A stretch of DNA of 64,000 bases. It comes from Sugiyamaella lignohabitans. Its lineage: Eukaryota; Ascomycota; Dipodascomycetes; Dipodascales; Trichomonascaceae. Of this stretch, positions 1 through 10,818 are shown one piece after another. The stretch lies in contig NC_031673.1 in NCBI RefSeq assembly GCF_001640025.1, positions 930,001 to 994,000 of the forward strand. The letters run 5' to 3'. The first letter of the stretch is position 1; each line of letters starts with the position of its first letter. The notes under the pieces were generated by a model. The model had not been told where the DNA came from. It ran no database searches and saw only the letters and a list, made by a program, of their open reading frames with translations. The position numbers and the translations under genes were made by a program.

Positions 1-895
1 TGATTTCGGTGTTATCCACAGAAACGAGTTTTCCGGTGCTTTGTCCGGTTTGACTCGTGTGCGTCGTTTCCAACAGGATGACGCCCATATCTTCTGTCGT
101 CAAGATCAAATCGAGGCCGAGATTACCGGTATTTTCGAGTTCTTGAAACATGTTTACGGAGTATTTGGCTTTGATTTCAAGATGGAGTTGTCTACCCGAC
201 CTGAGAAGTATGTTGGTCAACTCGAGACCTGGAACGATGCCGAGGCTAAACTTGCCAGTGCTCTTGACTCTTGGGGTGCTAAATGGGAGCTCAACCCTGG
301 TGATGGTGCTTTCTACGGACCCAAGATTGATATCATGATCTCGGATGCTCTCAAGCGTTGGCACCAGTGTGCCACCATCCAGTTGGATTTCCAACTTCCC
401 GACCGTTTCGGACTGCAATTCCGTGGTGCTGATGTCACTGATGCTGCTGGCGAGGTGCAACACTACGACCGTCCTGTCATGATCCACCGTGCACTGTACG
501 GATCCTTCGAGCGTATGATTGCCATTCTCACCGAGCACTTCTTCGGTAAGTGGCCCCTATGGCTTTCTCCCCGTCAAGTTCTCGTTGTCCCTGTCGGTGT
601 CAAGTACTTCGACTACGCCCAAAAGGTGCGAGACTACTTCCACGAGAACGGCTTCTTCGCCGACGTCGACGTCGGTCCCAACACCCTGCAAAAGAAGGTC
701 CGTCAAGGCCAGCTCCAGCAATACAACTACCTCCTCGTTGTCGGAGAAGAAGAAGAGTCTTCTAACACCGTCAACATCCGTAAGAGAGACGACCCCTCTA
801 AACACGGCAAGACCGAGACTGTCTCTCTCGAGGACGCTGTTGCCAAGATGAAGCAGCTCGTCGCCAGCAAGAGCCTCGTTGATAACGTCTTTTAA
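1..895 (+). CDS. THS1: Threonyl-tRNA synthetase, C-terminal part (cut by window edge)
   Basis: Charges tRNA-Thr with threonine for cytosolic (and in many yeasts only cytosolic) translation. The reading frame is open from base 2, so the 5' end lies outside the window. The visible part has the end of the class II catalytic core, including the tRNA-synthetase motif 3 region ([18 protein letters not shown]), followed by the anticodon-binding domain that starts near [13 protein letters not shown] and ends at the stop codon at 893-895. About 297 codons are visible of a family length of some 700-750. It is convergent with SIF2; a hairpin element sits between the two stops, 40 bp after this one. The assignment is firm from the motif 3 and anticodon-domain sequence. 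Confidence 0.95.
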   Translation, partial: DFGVIHRNEFSGALSGLTRVRRFQQDDAHIFCRQDQIEAEITGIFEFLKHVYGVFGFDFKMELSTRPEKYVGQLETWNDAEAKLASALDSWGAKWELNPGDGAFYGPKIDIMISDALKRWHQCATIQLDFQLPDRFGLQFRGADVTDAAGEVQHYDRPVMIHRALYGSFERMIAILTEHFFGKWPLWLSPRQVLVVPVGVKYFDYAQKVRDYFHENGFFADVDVGPNTLQKKVRQGQLQQYNYLLVVGEEEESSNTVNIRKRDDPSKHGKTETVSLEDAVAKMKQLVASKSLVDNVF

Positions 896-935
896 ACTAT
901 AATAATACACTGTTAATCAATTCTCTGGGGGCACA

Positions 936-1073
936 TGCCTCCGGCGGCTGAGGCTCCGCCCCAGACCCTGGTTGCTCCTGCTTCGCAGGAGTTGCTGGGA
1001 CCGTAGACGTAACGACTCGAGCGGAGCGAGAGGAGCAGCGGGGTCTGGGGCGGAGCCCCAGTTGCCGGAGGCA
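936..1073. repeat. GC-rich triple-hairpin element, full copy (reference description)
   Basis: Full elements are inverted repeats of about 138-148 bp. The left half starts TGCCTCCGGCGG and the right half ends CCGCCGGAGGCA. Each half holds three successive mini-hairpins: an outer GCC-GGA-GGC, a middle CTGGGGC-GGA-GCCCCAG, and an inner one of type alpha (CTCCTGCGAAGCAGGAG), beta (CTCGAGCGAAGCGAG followed by AGGAG) or rarer types. This copy is alpha on the left and beta (loop GGA) on the right, with small changes in the arms. It lies between the convergent stops of THS1 and SIF2. Confidence 0.95.
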
Positions 1074-1119
1074 GACGTGTGATTTCATTAGTAGTATACA
1101 GGTGGTCGTTACAAAATAA

Positions 1120-3403
1120 TTAAATAATTAGCGAGAAGGGGATGATCTCGGAGACGGTGGTGTAGCCCACGAAGAGGCCGTCGGAGGCGGGGCTCCAGCT
1201 GAGGGAGCTGACGGTTGTGTCCGTTGGGACTGGGTCGGAGGGAGACTGGTCAAGCTTGTGACGTCCGATGGGTCGACAGACAATGGAATCTGTTTGGTGG
1301 CTGTTGGCATCGTATTTTAGCACTTCTTGGATATCCCAGACTACCAGCTCGCCTCCGGCGCTTCCAGACGCGATGTATCGGTTGTTAGGACTCAGTTCAG
1401 TCGTAAATAACGGCGAATCGTGCAGCTTGAGAAGTGAGATGCAGGTGCCTTTGGCAATATCCCATATACGAATTGTCGAATCAATGGACGAGGATATCAG
1501 CAGAGGAAGTGAACTGTGCTCAAGTGCTGATCCAGACAGCCATTTGATATCGATGACTGGAGCAGTATGACCTGCAAGCGTCATTATCGATACAGGCGAT
1601 ATGCCATGCCAGATCCGTACTGTATAATCGTCAGAAGCAGATGCAAGCAGTTTGGTTGATGGTTCGAACTGTAGCGAGTTTATCGATTGGGTATGTGCAC
1701 TGAGTCGTAGAAGTGGCTGTTGTTCACCGAGTTTATAAACGAGAATACTTTGACTTTGACCAGTTGTGACATATGTGGTATCATCGATCCAGGTAAGGTC
1801 TCCTCCGTTCGGTTGGTCTGATTCTGTTTCGGTTTCGACATTGTTGGCAGTGAATTTACTAGCATCTTGACCATGGCTAGATAGTGATGGTGACTGGGAT
1901 GGATACTGATGGGTGGGAGACTGGGTCTGAGAATGTGGTTGTTGAGTTTGTAAATTAGAACTAGTTATCGAAGTTTCAGATTGTGCAACTGGTTGGTGGT
2001 TGGTGAGCGAGTTTGCCAGATCCTTCTCGCCATGGAACTCTCTGATTTCTCCATTCGACACTTCCCATACTATTACTGTACCGGTACAGTCTACAGACCC
2101 CAAGAGTCTTCCCCCTGGGTTGAATCTTATTGCTAATATAGGTGCTCGGTGTAGTGCTAATAGACTTCGTAGTTTACCTTCACTTGTCCAGATCCGGATC
2201 TTTCCGTCAAACGACCCTGTAGCCAGAATCGTTCCATTGGGACTCCATGTCAAAGCAGTGATTTCCTTGTCTTCATTCGGTGCATGCGTGAGAACAATCG
2301 TCTCAGTTATTAAAGAGCTGTTAGTATTTGAGTTGGAATTGGCTTCGCTGTTGTCCTTTTTAGACGTTTCGTCAGTTGGTTTGTTGGTAGAAATTGCATT
2401 CGAGTCATCAATTTTCGAGTCAGTATTGGATGTTGCTTTCGAATTTGACGCATCAGTTACAGCCACAGCCACAGCAGAAGTAGAATCTATATCTTTCATT
2501 TCCACATCTTTGTCTGCATCCACAGTCTGTGGAGACCGGCTCTTCTCTTTATATGATAGAATTCGAGCACCCTCAACAGTGCCATACGCTACCAAGTTTG
2601 ATTTCACAGGATTAAACTGTGACGTCTGGCTGCCTTCCAGACTATAGCTGGGTCTTAAAGTATGCAGCGCTAACGAATTGGACTTTACATTGCCAAGCAG
2701 TCCCACTTTGTGATGATCACGGGCATGATGGCTTTTATTCGTCGCTACCTGAGACTCATCAGTTTCGCCGTTTTCATGATCCTGAGTACTGTTTTGTGTT
2801 ATACTCTTTGCATTTGCAGAGCCATTCTCAGCTTCTATCGCTGATACTTTTTCATCTGGCTTGTGATTGTTGCTCGAGTTCTGACTCTCGAGCTCTCGCA
2901 GTCTCTTTTCTTCCTCTTCACCCATAGACAGCGCATTCAGCAACGTATAAGGCGCCGCCAGTCTATCACCACCTGACGGCTTGCCATCCTCACCCCGACT
3001 TTTCGCCACCTGGGCCTCTACCTCTATAAACTGGATTCCCTTCTGCACCAGATTCACCAGAGCTCCACGAGGAACAATGCTCGCGAAACTCTCATCTAAA
3101 ACCTCAGCATTCGACTCCTGCTGCAGAGAATACGTAGTCAATTCGAACCCTGCACACGTTAGTACTATAAACACGAACCGAGACTTGCCTCCGGCGGCTG
3201 GGGCTGCGCCCCAGACCCCACTGCTCCTCTCGCTGCGCTCGAGTCGTCCTGTTGACGGCCCTCGCCATCTCCTACGAAGCAGGAGCCACGGGGTCTGGGG
3301 CGCAGCCCCAGCCGCCGGAGGCACTCGCACCCCCACACCACATACCAGACTCCTGGAGGTACCGCCATATGAGATAGTTCAGCTCCTGGCTCGACAACGA
3401 CAT
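1120..3403 (-). CDS. SIF2: TBL1/Sif2-type LisH-WD40 corepressor subunit, two exons
   Basis: Homologue of Sif2/TBL1, the WD40 subunit of Set3C/NCoR-type histone deacetylase complexes in the nucleus. Exon 1 is 3403-3346 and exon 2 is 3149-1120; the intron (3345-3150) has donor GTATGT, branch site TACTAAC and acceptor GTGTGCAG. Joining them restores a LisH motif (residues about 5-36: ELNYLIWRYLQESG joined to FELTTYSLQQES), which supports the splice. The product is 695 residues: LisH, a charged linker, a long Ser/Thr/Asn-rich region, then WD40 repeats (ALTWSPNGTILATGSFDGKIRIW, LASASDDYTVRIW, LLISSSIDSTIRIW) from about residue 300. A low-complexity insert interrupts the WD40 series. The intron carries a full hairpin element. 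Without the intron the frame would begin inside the element, which is clearly wrong. Confidence 0.9.
3186..3323. repeat. Triple-hairpin element, full, inside SIF2 intron
   Basis: Beta-left, alpha-right copy occupying most of the 196-nt SIF2 intron. Both middle hairpins carry the loop GCA (CTGGGGC-GCA-GCCCCAG on the R strand). The alpha stem has one mismatch (CTCCTACGAAGCAGGAG). Confidence 0.95.
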
Positions 3404-4138
3404 GTTGGCGACTGTGTTGGAGCGTATGTTGGTCTGTAGTGGGCAGTTGTTCCGCTGTCGTTGAGTGTCTGCTCGGTAATTGACAGGGTGTGTGTGTAGC
3501 AAACAGAAATCTATCGGTTACTGCTGTTTTCGGCCTGTTTGGGTCTATTTTACCATTCGTGGGTTTATGTGTCGCAATTAATGAGATGGTGAAGTTGAAA
3601 TGTTCAATTCGAGAACGGGTGTGTGGCTTAAGCGGCTGAGACGCCGCACGTCACTGTCGCTGAAGCGTGTGCATATAGTGGGTATCGCTACTGTGGGCCA
3701 ATCTCACTATAAACAAACCGACGTCGAAGAGACGAGATAGTCTGCTGACGTGAAGGTGCCGTTAGAAGGTGCTGAAATCTCGCTTCTGGCTTTTAGTGGT
3801 ACAGTACAAGTACCTCGTTTATTAGGATTCGACTTTGAAAACGGTTTCTGTGCTGTCAACTGGATTCTGCGTGTTCTAACTGGTCGGCTGTGTCACGGAT
3901 TTCTTCGAGCCGGACCATATTCAACAATTGGATATATTTTCTGGTTCAGAAGAGTCAATTGACAATTAGTCAAGTTTATATTTCCATTTTGAAAGCGAGA
4001 ATTTGTTATTTCAGCTGGATTGAGGCTGTTTGAAGCTGTTAAGTGGCTGAGAGGTGCTAAAAACATCTATTCCAAGATTATCCATTAGACTGGAAGTGGT
4101 TCTTTTCAGAAGTTCTTATTGCGAAAAATAGATACAAA
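3404..4138. promoter_or_regulatory. Divergent intergenic region SIF2/EXO84
   Basis: 735 bp between two divergent genes, presumably holding both promoters. No gene, RNA or hairpin element was seen. A short open frame here has no recognisable features. Confidence 0.5.
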
Positions 4139-6700
4139 ATGTCGGAATTACCAGCGCTTTCTCTTCGAAAGCATCGTCAGACGATGATTAGCGATGCCAA
4201 GAGACCGGATCTCAGCCAGTTCGCCGGCATCCCGGGCCAGCAGCCGGCTTCACAGGATTCGACGCTACAGCTTCCGACGGTAGGAATCAAAGATCGTGAA
4301 AAGGTTGGAAAACTCGTCAAGAAACGGCTGTCATCTCGACCGACCCCTCAAATGTATGGCAAGGATGCTGGATCAGCGCCTGCTATGCCCGTGAATGCCC
4401 ACGATCTGATACTGGAAGTGTCTAATAATGACTACCCACTTCCTCCAAAACAGCGATATAATAACAATCATGCCGGTGGTATTGATAAAGCATCTGTTAA
4501 TAGAGATGATTTTGATGGCGATGAAAGGACTGGAGCAAGGACAGGACCTGGATCTGGGACGACTGGAAATTTCTACCCGGTCCCATTGGGTCCTGGATCT
4601 GGAATCCCACCAGGAGACAAAACAGAGGGTACAAAAGGATTGGGTCCTGGTCATGGTCCTGTTAAAACTGCTCCGGATTTACCTTCTAAAGATTATCCTG
4701 ATAGAGAATACCCCTCACAGCCAGGCCATGGTGTTCCGTATGGTCAAAACGATAGACGACACTTAGCTAGCACTGCCATACCAATTCAAAATGATCGAAA
4801 ACCGTTTCTCGCCCCAGATTTCGATGCTAAGACGTTTATTTCAGACAATCTGAGCAATGCTACTGATGTGGAGATCTCCGAGTTCGCCAAAAAACTCTCA
4901 AGTTTAAAAGAGGATCTTGTCCAAGAGAAGAAAGACGAGATGTATTCTAATTACCAGAAGTTTTTACTGGTGGGAAGAACAATCTCAGGTCTAAATACAG
5001 ATTTGGAAACTCTCCGGAAAATTCTCAACGATTTAAATCTCGCTACTAGTGCGTTAAAAGACGATGCTGCTCGACATTTGTCGTTAAACAATAACAACAG
5101 CTCCTCAACTCAACTCAATAGAAACATGTCATTATCGGCAAATGAAAGCAAAATGTCGGGCCTTTCTGATAGCTCGGGTACGAGTTCAGGTCCAGGAGCT
5201 GGCTCTTCACTATCTCCTAGTTCAGCTGGTTACGACCGCAGAGCCAGTGTTCTTGCAATGGAAGAATTCTGGCAAAGAAATCTCACTTCTCTATTCCGTC
5301 ATGTCGAAGGTGCTCAAAAATACCTGCCGATTATACCAGGAAGACATGTGATTAAAGAACAGGGTGGTTGGTATGAGTTAAATGCTGCTACTTGGAAACC
5401 ACTCCAGCCAGCTCACATGTTTCTTCTCAATGACAATCTCCTTATCGCAACTAAAAAACGGTCCAGGGAACACAACAGTGCATCAGTCCAGCCAACTCGT
5501 GCGCTAATAGCCAATCAATGTTGGTCATTACTCGATATCGACGTTACTGAAGTCAAGTCTTATCCACAAATCGGCCAACGAGTTCTTCAACGAGCCATCT
5601 CCATCAAGTTCGAGTCTATGACATATGTGTACCGAGCTGAAAAGAGTGAGAACCACGATGTGTTTCTACAGGAATTCCGCAGAGTACGAGACGAACTGTA
5701 TCAACTGAAAAACTCTCGTCGAACCAACGGACTACATTCTCATACCAGATCAGCATCAGGATCCAGTTTCAATAATATCCCACCACCATCGCCATCAACT
5801 GGTGGAGGTGCTGGTGTGGGTCCTATTCGTCGACACAATGGTGTAGCACGATCCGACTCACTTAGTCTACTACCGTCAAGTGCATCGTCATCATCTAAAT
5901 CAGCACTTGTTCGAGAAGTCGACCAAACGCTTTCCGAGCTTGATCTCAAAATAGCCCATCGACAGTTTTCTGCTGTAGTGGACATGATCCTAAAATCCAA
6001 ACCTCGTTTCCAACAAGTATCAGACACGTTATCTGCAGAAACCTCGGTGCCAATTCCTCGTCCATCGACTCCTAAAAGCAGCAGTAACCTTACAGTTGGC
6101 AGTGGTGCTGGCGCAGGCGCTGGTACAGCCACTGGCCCGGCTGGATCCAGCTACACCCAGTTCACTGGCGATATCCTTCCTATCGACAAACTCGAAGCTC
6201 GCATAACCACCACAGCAGACCTGCTATTACAACGGTTATCAGAAGAATACCTGTCACGCAAAGAACTCGGGGAATTCGTGAAAATGCTGACTCAACTCGA
6301 TGCTGCTGACTCGGCGAAAACAACATTAATGAACATGCGACACTTTGTCATCCAACGACGAATAAAACAAGTTCCTTTTCAAGGCGACATTCCCGGGTAC
6401 ATTCGCCAAGTTGCATTCATCACGTTCCAGCTCATCGTGTCCACCGTCGAAATCTACCGAGCCTGTTTTCCCGACCCGCAAGACTCGTCGACAATCGCCG
6501 TATGGGCTAAAGCCGAGGTCGACTCATACTCCATGCTCTTCGCACGCCAGCTTCACAATGTCAACCCGTCCACAGCAACATACCAACAATGCTGCGACAT
6601 CACCCGCGACGAAAGTGCCTGTCTCAAAACCGTCAACCTCGACTTCTCCTTCATGCTCGACTACATGTTCGACGCCACGGCCGCCAAACGCAAGCATTAA
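4139..6700 (+). CDS. EXO84: Exocyst complex component Exo84
   Basis: Subunit of the exocyst, which tethers secretory vesicles to the plasma membrane at growth sites. The 853-residue product has a basic N-terminus with a proline/glycine-rich disordered region (to about residue 220), the conserved Exo84/Vps51 N-terminal segment (DFDAKTFISDNLSNATDVEI, about 228 onward) with a coiled coil, a PH-like domain around 375-520 (GGWYELNAATWKPL, HMFLLNDNLLIATKK) and a C-terminal helical region (residues about 600-850) typical of exocyst rods. The ATG at 4139 is the first in frame and gives the usual family start. No intron is needed. It is convergent with TRI1, with a full hairpin element 30 bp after the stop. 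Confidence 0.92.
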   Translation: MSELPALSLRKHRQTMISDAKRPDLSQFAGIPGQQPASQDSTLQLPTVGIKDREKVGKLVKKRLSSRPTPQMYGKDAGSAPAMPVNAHDLILEVSNNDYPLPPKQRYNNNHAGGIDKASVNRDDFDGDERTGARTGPGSGTTGNFYPVPLGPGSGIPPGDKTEGTKGLGPGHGPVKTAPDLPSKDYPDREYPSQPGHGVPYGQNDRRHLASTAIPIQNDRKPFLAPDFDAKTFISDNLSNATDVEISEFAKKLSSLKEDLVQEKKDEMYSNYQKFLLVGRTISGLNTDLETLRKILNDLNLATSALKDDAARHLSLNNNNSSSTQLNRNMSLSANESKMSGLSDSSGTSSGPGAGSSLSPSSAGYDRRASVLAMEEFWQRNLTSLFRHVEGAQKYLPIIPGRHVIKEQGGWYELNAATWKPLQPAHMFLLNDNLLIATKKRSREHNSASVQPTRALIANQCWSLLDIDVTEVKSYPQIGQRVLQRAISIKFESMTYVYRAEKSENHDVFLQEFRRVRDELYQLKNSRRTNGLHSHTRSASGSSFNNIPPPSPSTGGGAGVGPIRRHNGVARSDSLSLLPSSASSSSKSALVREVDQTLSELDLKIAHRQFSAVVDMILKSKPRFQQVSDTLSAETSVPIPRPSTPKSSSNLTVGSGAGAGAGTATGPAGSSYTQFTGDILPIDKLEARITTTADLLLQRLSEEYLSRKELGEFVKMLTQLDAADSAKTTLMNMRHFVIQRRIKQVPFQGDIPGYIRQVAFITFQLIVSTVEIYRACFPDPQDSSTIAVWAKAEVDSYSMLFARQLHNVNPSTATYQQCCDITRDESACLKTVNLDFSFMLDYMFDATAAKRKH

Positions 6701-6730
6701 TATACTCAATCCACTTCCTTTTCTCGGGAC

Positions 6731-6871
6731 TGCCTCCGGCGGCTGGGGCTCCGCCCCAGACCCTGGTTGCTCCTCTCGCTCCGCTCGAGTCGTTTCGTGT
6801 CGGGTCGCTGCCAAACTCCTGCGAAGCAGGAGCAACCAGGGTCTGGGGCGGAGCCCCAGCCGCCGGAGGCA
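6731..6871. repeat. Triple-hairpin element, full, between EXO84 and TRI1 stops
   Basis: Beta-left (loop variant CTCGCTCCGCTCGAG), alpha-right. The palindrome extends outward by four bases (GGAC before, GTCC after). It takes up most of the short convergent intergenic space. Confidence 0.95.
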
Positions 6872-6936
6872 GTCCAGGATGTCGTAAACGTCATGTAATA
6901 GTATACAGAAGGCCCGCAAGCCAGTATATAAATAGT

Positions 6937-8180
6937 TTATTCGTATGCAGGAGCCGAGATCTCGTCTTTTTTCTTCACATGGCCCGACAGGAGCTTGTTC
7001 ATGGAGAAAGCCGTCATTTCTGGCACGTTAGTATCGTTTGTTAGAGACCCCTCGCAACCGACTCGAGCGGAGCGAGAGGAGCCACGGGGTCTGGGGCAGA
7101 GCCCCAGCCGCCGGAGGCAGGTGTGCCACACTTACTGGAACCAAAAACAGGCCGGAGAGTGTCGTCGCAGATGATTTCCTTCATGTTTTCGGGGTTCTGC
7201 AGCTTGTGTTCTTTGATATATTTCCACAGAGCCTTGACAATGTGTGGTCGAGGCATCTCGGTCTCGCCAAGAACTGTACTAAGAGCAGGTGACAGAACCA
7301 CCGGTCGCATGAACGGATTATTGGGGTTGGCTTTGCGTTTTGGCTTGTCTTCGTCAGAATCGTCGTCAGCCCTTCTTTTCTTCGTTTTTCGACTTCGTTT
7401 TGAAGCAGGCTGTCTTGTTTCTCGTCGCAATGACGGTCTATTAAGTTCAGCATGTAATTTGGCAGCCATCTCGGCATCGTCATCCACAGACCTCTTAACG
7501 CTCGGTTTCGGTTTTGACGATTTTGAAGCAGTTGTCGTCTTAGACGATACTGATTTGGCCGGAGTGTTTAAACCTGTCACAGCCGACGAACTGTCAGATA
7601 GAGATGAATTCGGAGACGACAGAGGGTCGCTGCCAGGACCACTGGCAACAGTTTTCCTTGCCGTTCCATTCGTCGTCTGACTCTGATGGTTTTTCTGTGA
7701 GTTCTTGTGGCTGTCAGTACCATTACTGCTGTGTCCATTACTAGGTTTCTCATGATCAGTCCCATTTCTTGGATTCTGTACACCAGTCTTCTGACCGTCT
7801 TCTGAATTCGTATCAGCATGATTCCTCTTCTCCTGAATAAGAACAAACCTCTCGACAATCACATTATCGAGTTCCTTCTTATACGCAGTCAGATCCTGAT
7901 TCAACAATTCTTGAAGACTCCTCCTAATCCGTTTTGACGAGATAACCGACAGGTCTGAAACACCTAATATCGCCTGGCCAATTGTTAGTGCCTCATTCAT
8001 TCACCACCCCCACCCACACTTCACCAAACTGACCACCCCCAAACCCGACTCGAGCGAAGCGAGAGAAGCAACCAGGGTCTGGGGCGGAGTCCCAGCCGCC
8101 AGAGGCAGACCCGCTACCCCGTAAAAAGCCCCCAAACTCACGTCAATAGTGGGAATATACTTCTTAGCGTCGAACCCCAT
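6937..8180 (-). CDS. TRI1: SWIB/MDM2 and DEK_C domain protein, Tri1-like, three exons
   Basis: Nuclear/nucleolar SWIB-domain protein of the Tri1/Uaf30 family; Uaf30 belongs to the RNA polymerase I upstream activating factor, and the role of Tri1 is less clear. Exons: 8180-8142, 7973-7136 and 7019-6937. Intron 1 (8141-7974) has GTGAGT, CACTAAC, CCAG. Intron 2 (7135-7020) has GTAAGT, TACTAAC, CCAG. Splicing gives 319 residues. Exon 1 adds MGFDAKKYIPTID, which joins to AILGVSDLSVISSKRIRRSL to make a DEK_C domain like that at the start of Tri1. Exon 3 completes the SWIB domain (residues about 225-305: LWKYIKEHKLQNPENMKEI ... MTAFSMNKLLSGH). The middle is Ser/Lys-rich and disordered. Both introns contain a half hairpin element, each in the same sense relative to the gene. 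Tri1 is preferred to Uaf30 because of the KYIPxxDAIL start. Confidence 0.88.
7059..7119. repeat. Triple-hairpin half-element in TRI1 intron 2
   Basis: Right-half copy, beta type (GAGCGGAGCGAG, loop GGA), middle hairpin with the rarer loop AGA. It fills about half of the 116-nt intron. Confidence 0.9.
8046..8107. repeat. Degenerate triple-hairpin half-element in TRI1 intron 1
   Basis: Right-half beta copy with three decayed positions: AGAAGC for AGGAGC, GTCCCAG for GCCCCAG in the middle stem, and outer loop GCC-AGA-GGC. Probably an old copy. Confidence 0.85.
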
Positions 8181-8487
8181 TTTGAGTCCGGGGTTGCGAG
8201 CGGCGTCGCAAAACCCGTTTCAGTTGAATGTCTTTTTCCAGGTGCCCAAACCAGACACACCAGATCGCAATTCTGGCTCTAAACAAAGTCGTAGCCACCC
8301 AAAAACAACTGCTTTCCCGCACAAACACCGGGTCTGCCAATCTATCTTATCTGCCAAAAGTCACTTGCAATGCATAAATACCATGAACATCTCATGCGAT
8401 GTAACTCTCTCTCCTCTCTCTAACAATGAAAGCGCCAGCCGTGCGGCCAGCCGCGCATGCAGGGACCAGGACCCTGCGGGCGGGGTC

Positions 8488-8628
8488 TGCCTCCGGCGGC
8501 TGGGGCTCCGCCCCAGACCCTGGTTGCTCCTCTCGCTGCGCTCGAGTCGGTCCGTGGGCGGTCGGCGTTGGTCTCCTGCGAAGCAGGAGCAACCAGGGTC
8601 TGGGGCGGAGCCCCAGCCGCCGGAGGCA
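8488..8628. repeat. Triple-hairpin element, full, after SAM50 stop
   Basis: Beta-left (loop GCA on the R strand), alpha-right. It lies between the TRI1 start and the SAM50 stop, 29 bp beyond the SAM50 stop. Confidence 0.95.
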
Positions 8629-8657
8629 TGTCCCTAGGAAGAAGTGTCTATTTATAT

Positions 8658-10417
8658 TTACAGGAAGGAAAGTCCGACTCCGAACTGGATGCCCTTGCGG
8701 GTGGCCTCGTTGCGGCGCGCGATCAAGGGGAAGGTGATGTTTAGTTCGAAACGGGCTGCTGGGTGGCAGTAGAGGAGTCCGACGCCGGTGGAGATGGATG
8801 GTGTGTTCAGGAGTTCAGCGGCGGTTGAAGAGAGAATTGAGGAGGTAGTAGGAGCGGTAGTGGTGCTGGATCCTATTCTATCGAGAGCCAGGAGATTACC
8901 AGCGTTCAGGAAAGTGTGGAATCGAAGGGGAGTCGTCCGTTTGATTTTGGGTATGGGGGTTAGAAGTGAGACGCCTGCTGCCAACAGGGCTTCTCCACCA
9001 AGCGAATCTGACTGGTCTCGGGGTCCGATACCGCTGGAGTAGAATCCTCGTACGTCGTTGGGTCCGCCGAGGTAGAATCTGTCCATTAAATTCGACGGTG
9101 GAGGTGTATCGCTGTTGGACGACGGTCTTGCTAGCATCCACAGAAGTCCGGCTTTCGTGCCAATATGAAGTGAAGTTCGAGATACCGGTTCTGTAGTTTG
9201 TTGTGAACTGATAGTTGATGGTTCTGATGATGACGATGATGTGGTTGGAGGTGATGCAAATAATAACCAGTTGTGCTGGGATTCAAACGACGTTTTATAA
9301 AAGGCATTGCCAATGCCTCCAAGACCAGCCAGCTCGTGGCTGAATTTGTAATAGTTGCCATGAGTCGCTAGTAAAATGCTGTCTCTTGTATCATAAGCAA
9401 TGGAATGAAAGATTGATGCTTTTAATGAGTTTCCTGCCTCGTCTCGCACTGAAGAGCTGGCTCCGGGCGAACAAGCAATAGTTCTCCAGACGGCCTCAAA
9501 TCCCAGTTCCTGCTGTGGAGACGGTGTTTGACCTGGTCGTTTGAGCAGACTGGGTACTGACTTGATTTTGGTCGACATTCCTCTTACTAATTGCTCGTTA
9601 CTCGCCCATGGAATGGTACGACTGGTCATATATGCCACAGTTTCTAGTCGCCATTGTGGAGGAAGCACGCTCAAAACAGGTGTACTGAAGTTGGCAATAT
9701 AAGACGACCGCGTTCTTGTGCCCATAGTGGCATCCAGAGATAGGATCTCTGCTCCTCCGAAGATGTTTTTAAATGTCATATTAGCATATCCATTGCCCTC
9801 GCCATTACCCAGATCAGTACCTGTCTTGGCATAAAACCGTTTGGCTTGAGCCAGTTTCACCACTGCATCCAATTCCAATTTGGATCCACTATTACGACGT
9901 TCATTATTGTCGTATGCCCTTCCAGAATCATTGCCAAACAGCCCAGCAAACGGGTCGAGGTTATCGAGTCCTCTCACTCCATTGCCATTAACCTTTTCTT
10001 TAGTCTCGTCGAGAGCAACAGTGACATTCTCATAAATCCCCAAACCAGCCAAATTGTCATAAACAGTATCAACTGCTGACAGAAGTGAGCTCAAGTTGCG
10101 GGCTTGGAAAATGGGCTCGAACTGCTGATTCAGGAATTCTCTTCGAGTACTCCTTGCACCGCCTCCTACAGCACGTATCGCTCTCACTTGCACATGCCGC
10201 GAGGCGTTTCGTTCCAGAAGCTCGGAAAAGTATTCTTTAGCAGCCACAGCGGCCTTGACCTGGCGCTCAATTTCAGCCTGATCCACCTCATCGCCCTTTT
10301 TGCCCTCGTAATGGGCCCTATTCAGCTTATCAAACAGCTACAATCGTTAGCATTCTCCAGTCTCTACACCCCACCCACCCTCAAACTCCTCTCTCGCTGA
10401 CTCACCTGGTCGTCCAT
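8658..10417 (-). CDS. SAM50: Sam50, Omp85-family beta-barrel assembly protein, two exons
   Basis: Core of the SAM/TOB complex of the mitochondrial outer membrane, which inserts beta-barrel proteins. Exon 1 is only four codons (10417-10406, MDDQ); the intron 10405-10338 (68 nt) has GTGAGT, GCTAAC and TGTAG; exon 2 is 10337-8658. The product is 563 residues. The N-terminal part (about 60-150) corresponds to the single POTRA-like region, and the rest to the 16-strand barrel, with YLGGPNDVRGF near the conserved barrel turn and a typical C-terminal strand (KGIQFGVGLSFL). An in-frame GTG within exon 2 is not needed once the short exon is used: the residues LFDKLNRAHYEGKKGDEVDQ it adds are of the type seen at Sam50 N-termini. 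The Asn/Ser-rich loops are normal for fungal Sam50. Confidence 0.88.
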
Positions 10418-10511
10418 GACTCTGTTCCACTGGCTCTGCTTCCCGTAAACTCGTGAACCTCGACACCCGTTTCGTCTGAAAAATTCAGCCGCACACGTTT
10501 CTCAGGGGTAA

Positions 10512-10786
10512 TGCCCCTGGCGGCCGGGCTCCGCCCGGACCCGTGGCTCCTCTCGCTGCGCTCGAGTGGACGTGGGGGTGTCCAGCTCGTCGGGCCATTC
10601 CGTTCTACGGGGAATTGAAGTTTTTTTATTTTGCAAAAACGACTGATTTAATTTTCTAGTGCAGTTGTATGGGTATTATAAGTACGGTACATACATCTCC
10701 CAAGCACGAATAACACCTGTCCCGACCCCGACGCCACTCGTGAAGCGAGCACAACGGGTCCGGGCGGAGCCCGGCCGCCGGAGGCA
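10512..10786. repeat. Divergent triple-hairpin subfamily, two halves 167 bp apart
   Basis: Left half 10512-10567 and right half 10735-10786. Both carry a shortened middle hairpin CCGGGC-GGA-GCCCGG instead of CTGGGGC-GGA-GCCCCAG; the stem has changed on both sides and still pairs. The right inner hairpin is of the GCGAGC type. It lies between the SAM50 start and the CAB2 stop, 32 bp after the latter. Confidence 0.85.
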
Positions 10787-10818
10787 TCCCGTCCACAGCA
10801 ATTACTACCCCAGATGTA

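Noticed and set aside
936..1073. Classical terminal-inverted-repeat transposon with target-site duplication
   Set aside because: I compared the flanks of several copies and saw no consistent target duplication; some flanks even extend the palindrome. Mobility remains possible by another mechanism.
3750..3962. 70-codon frame in the SIF2/EXO84 promoter region
   Set aside because: No features, and it sits in a divergent promoter region.
8420..8630. Open frames made of phrases like RRLGLRPRPWLLL or ASGGWGSAPDPG at many loci
   Set aside because: These are translations of the GC-rich hairpin elements in different frames; they recur at each element and end in the flanks.
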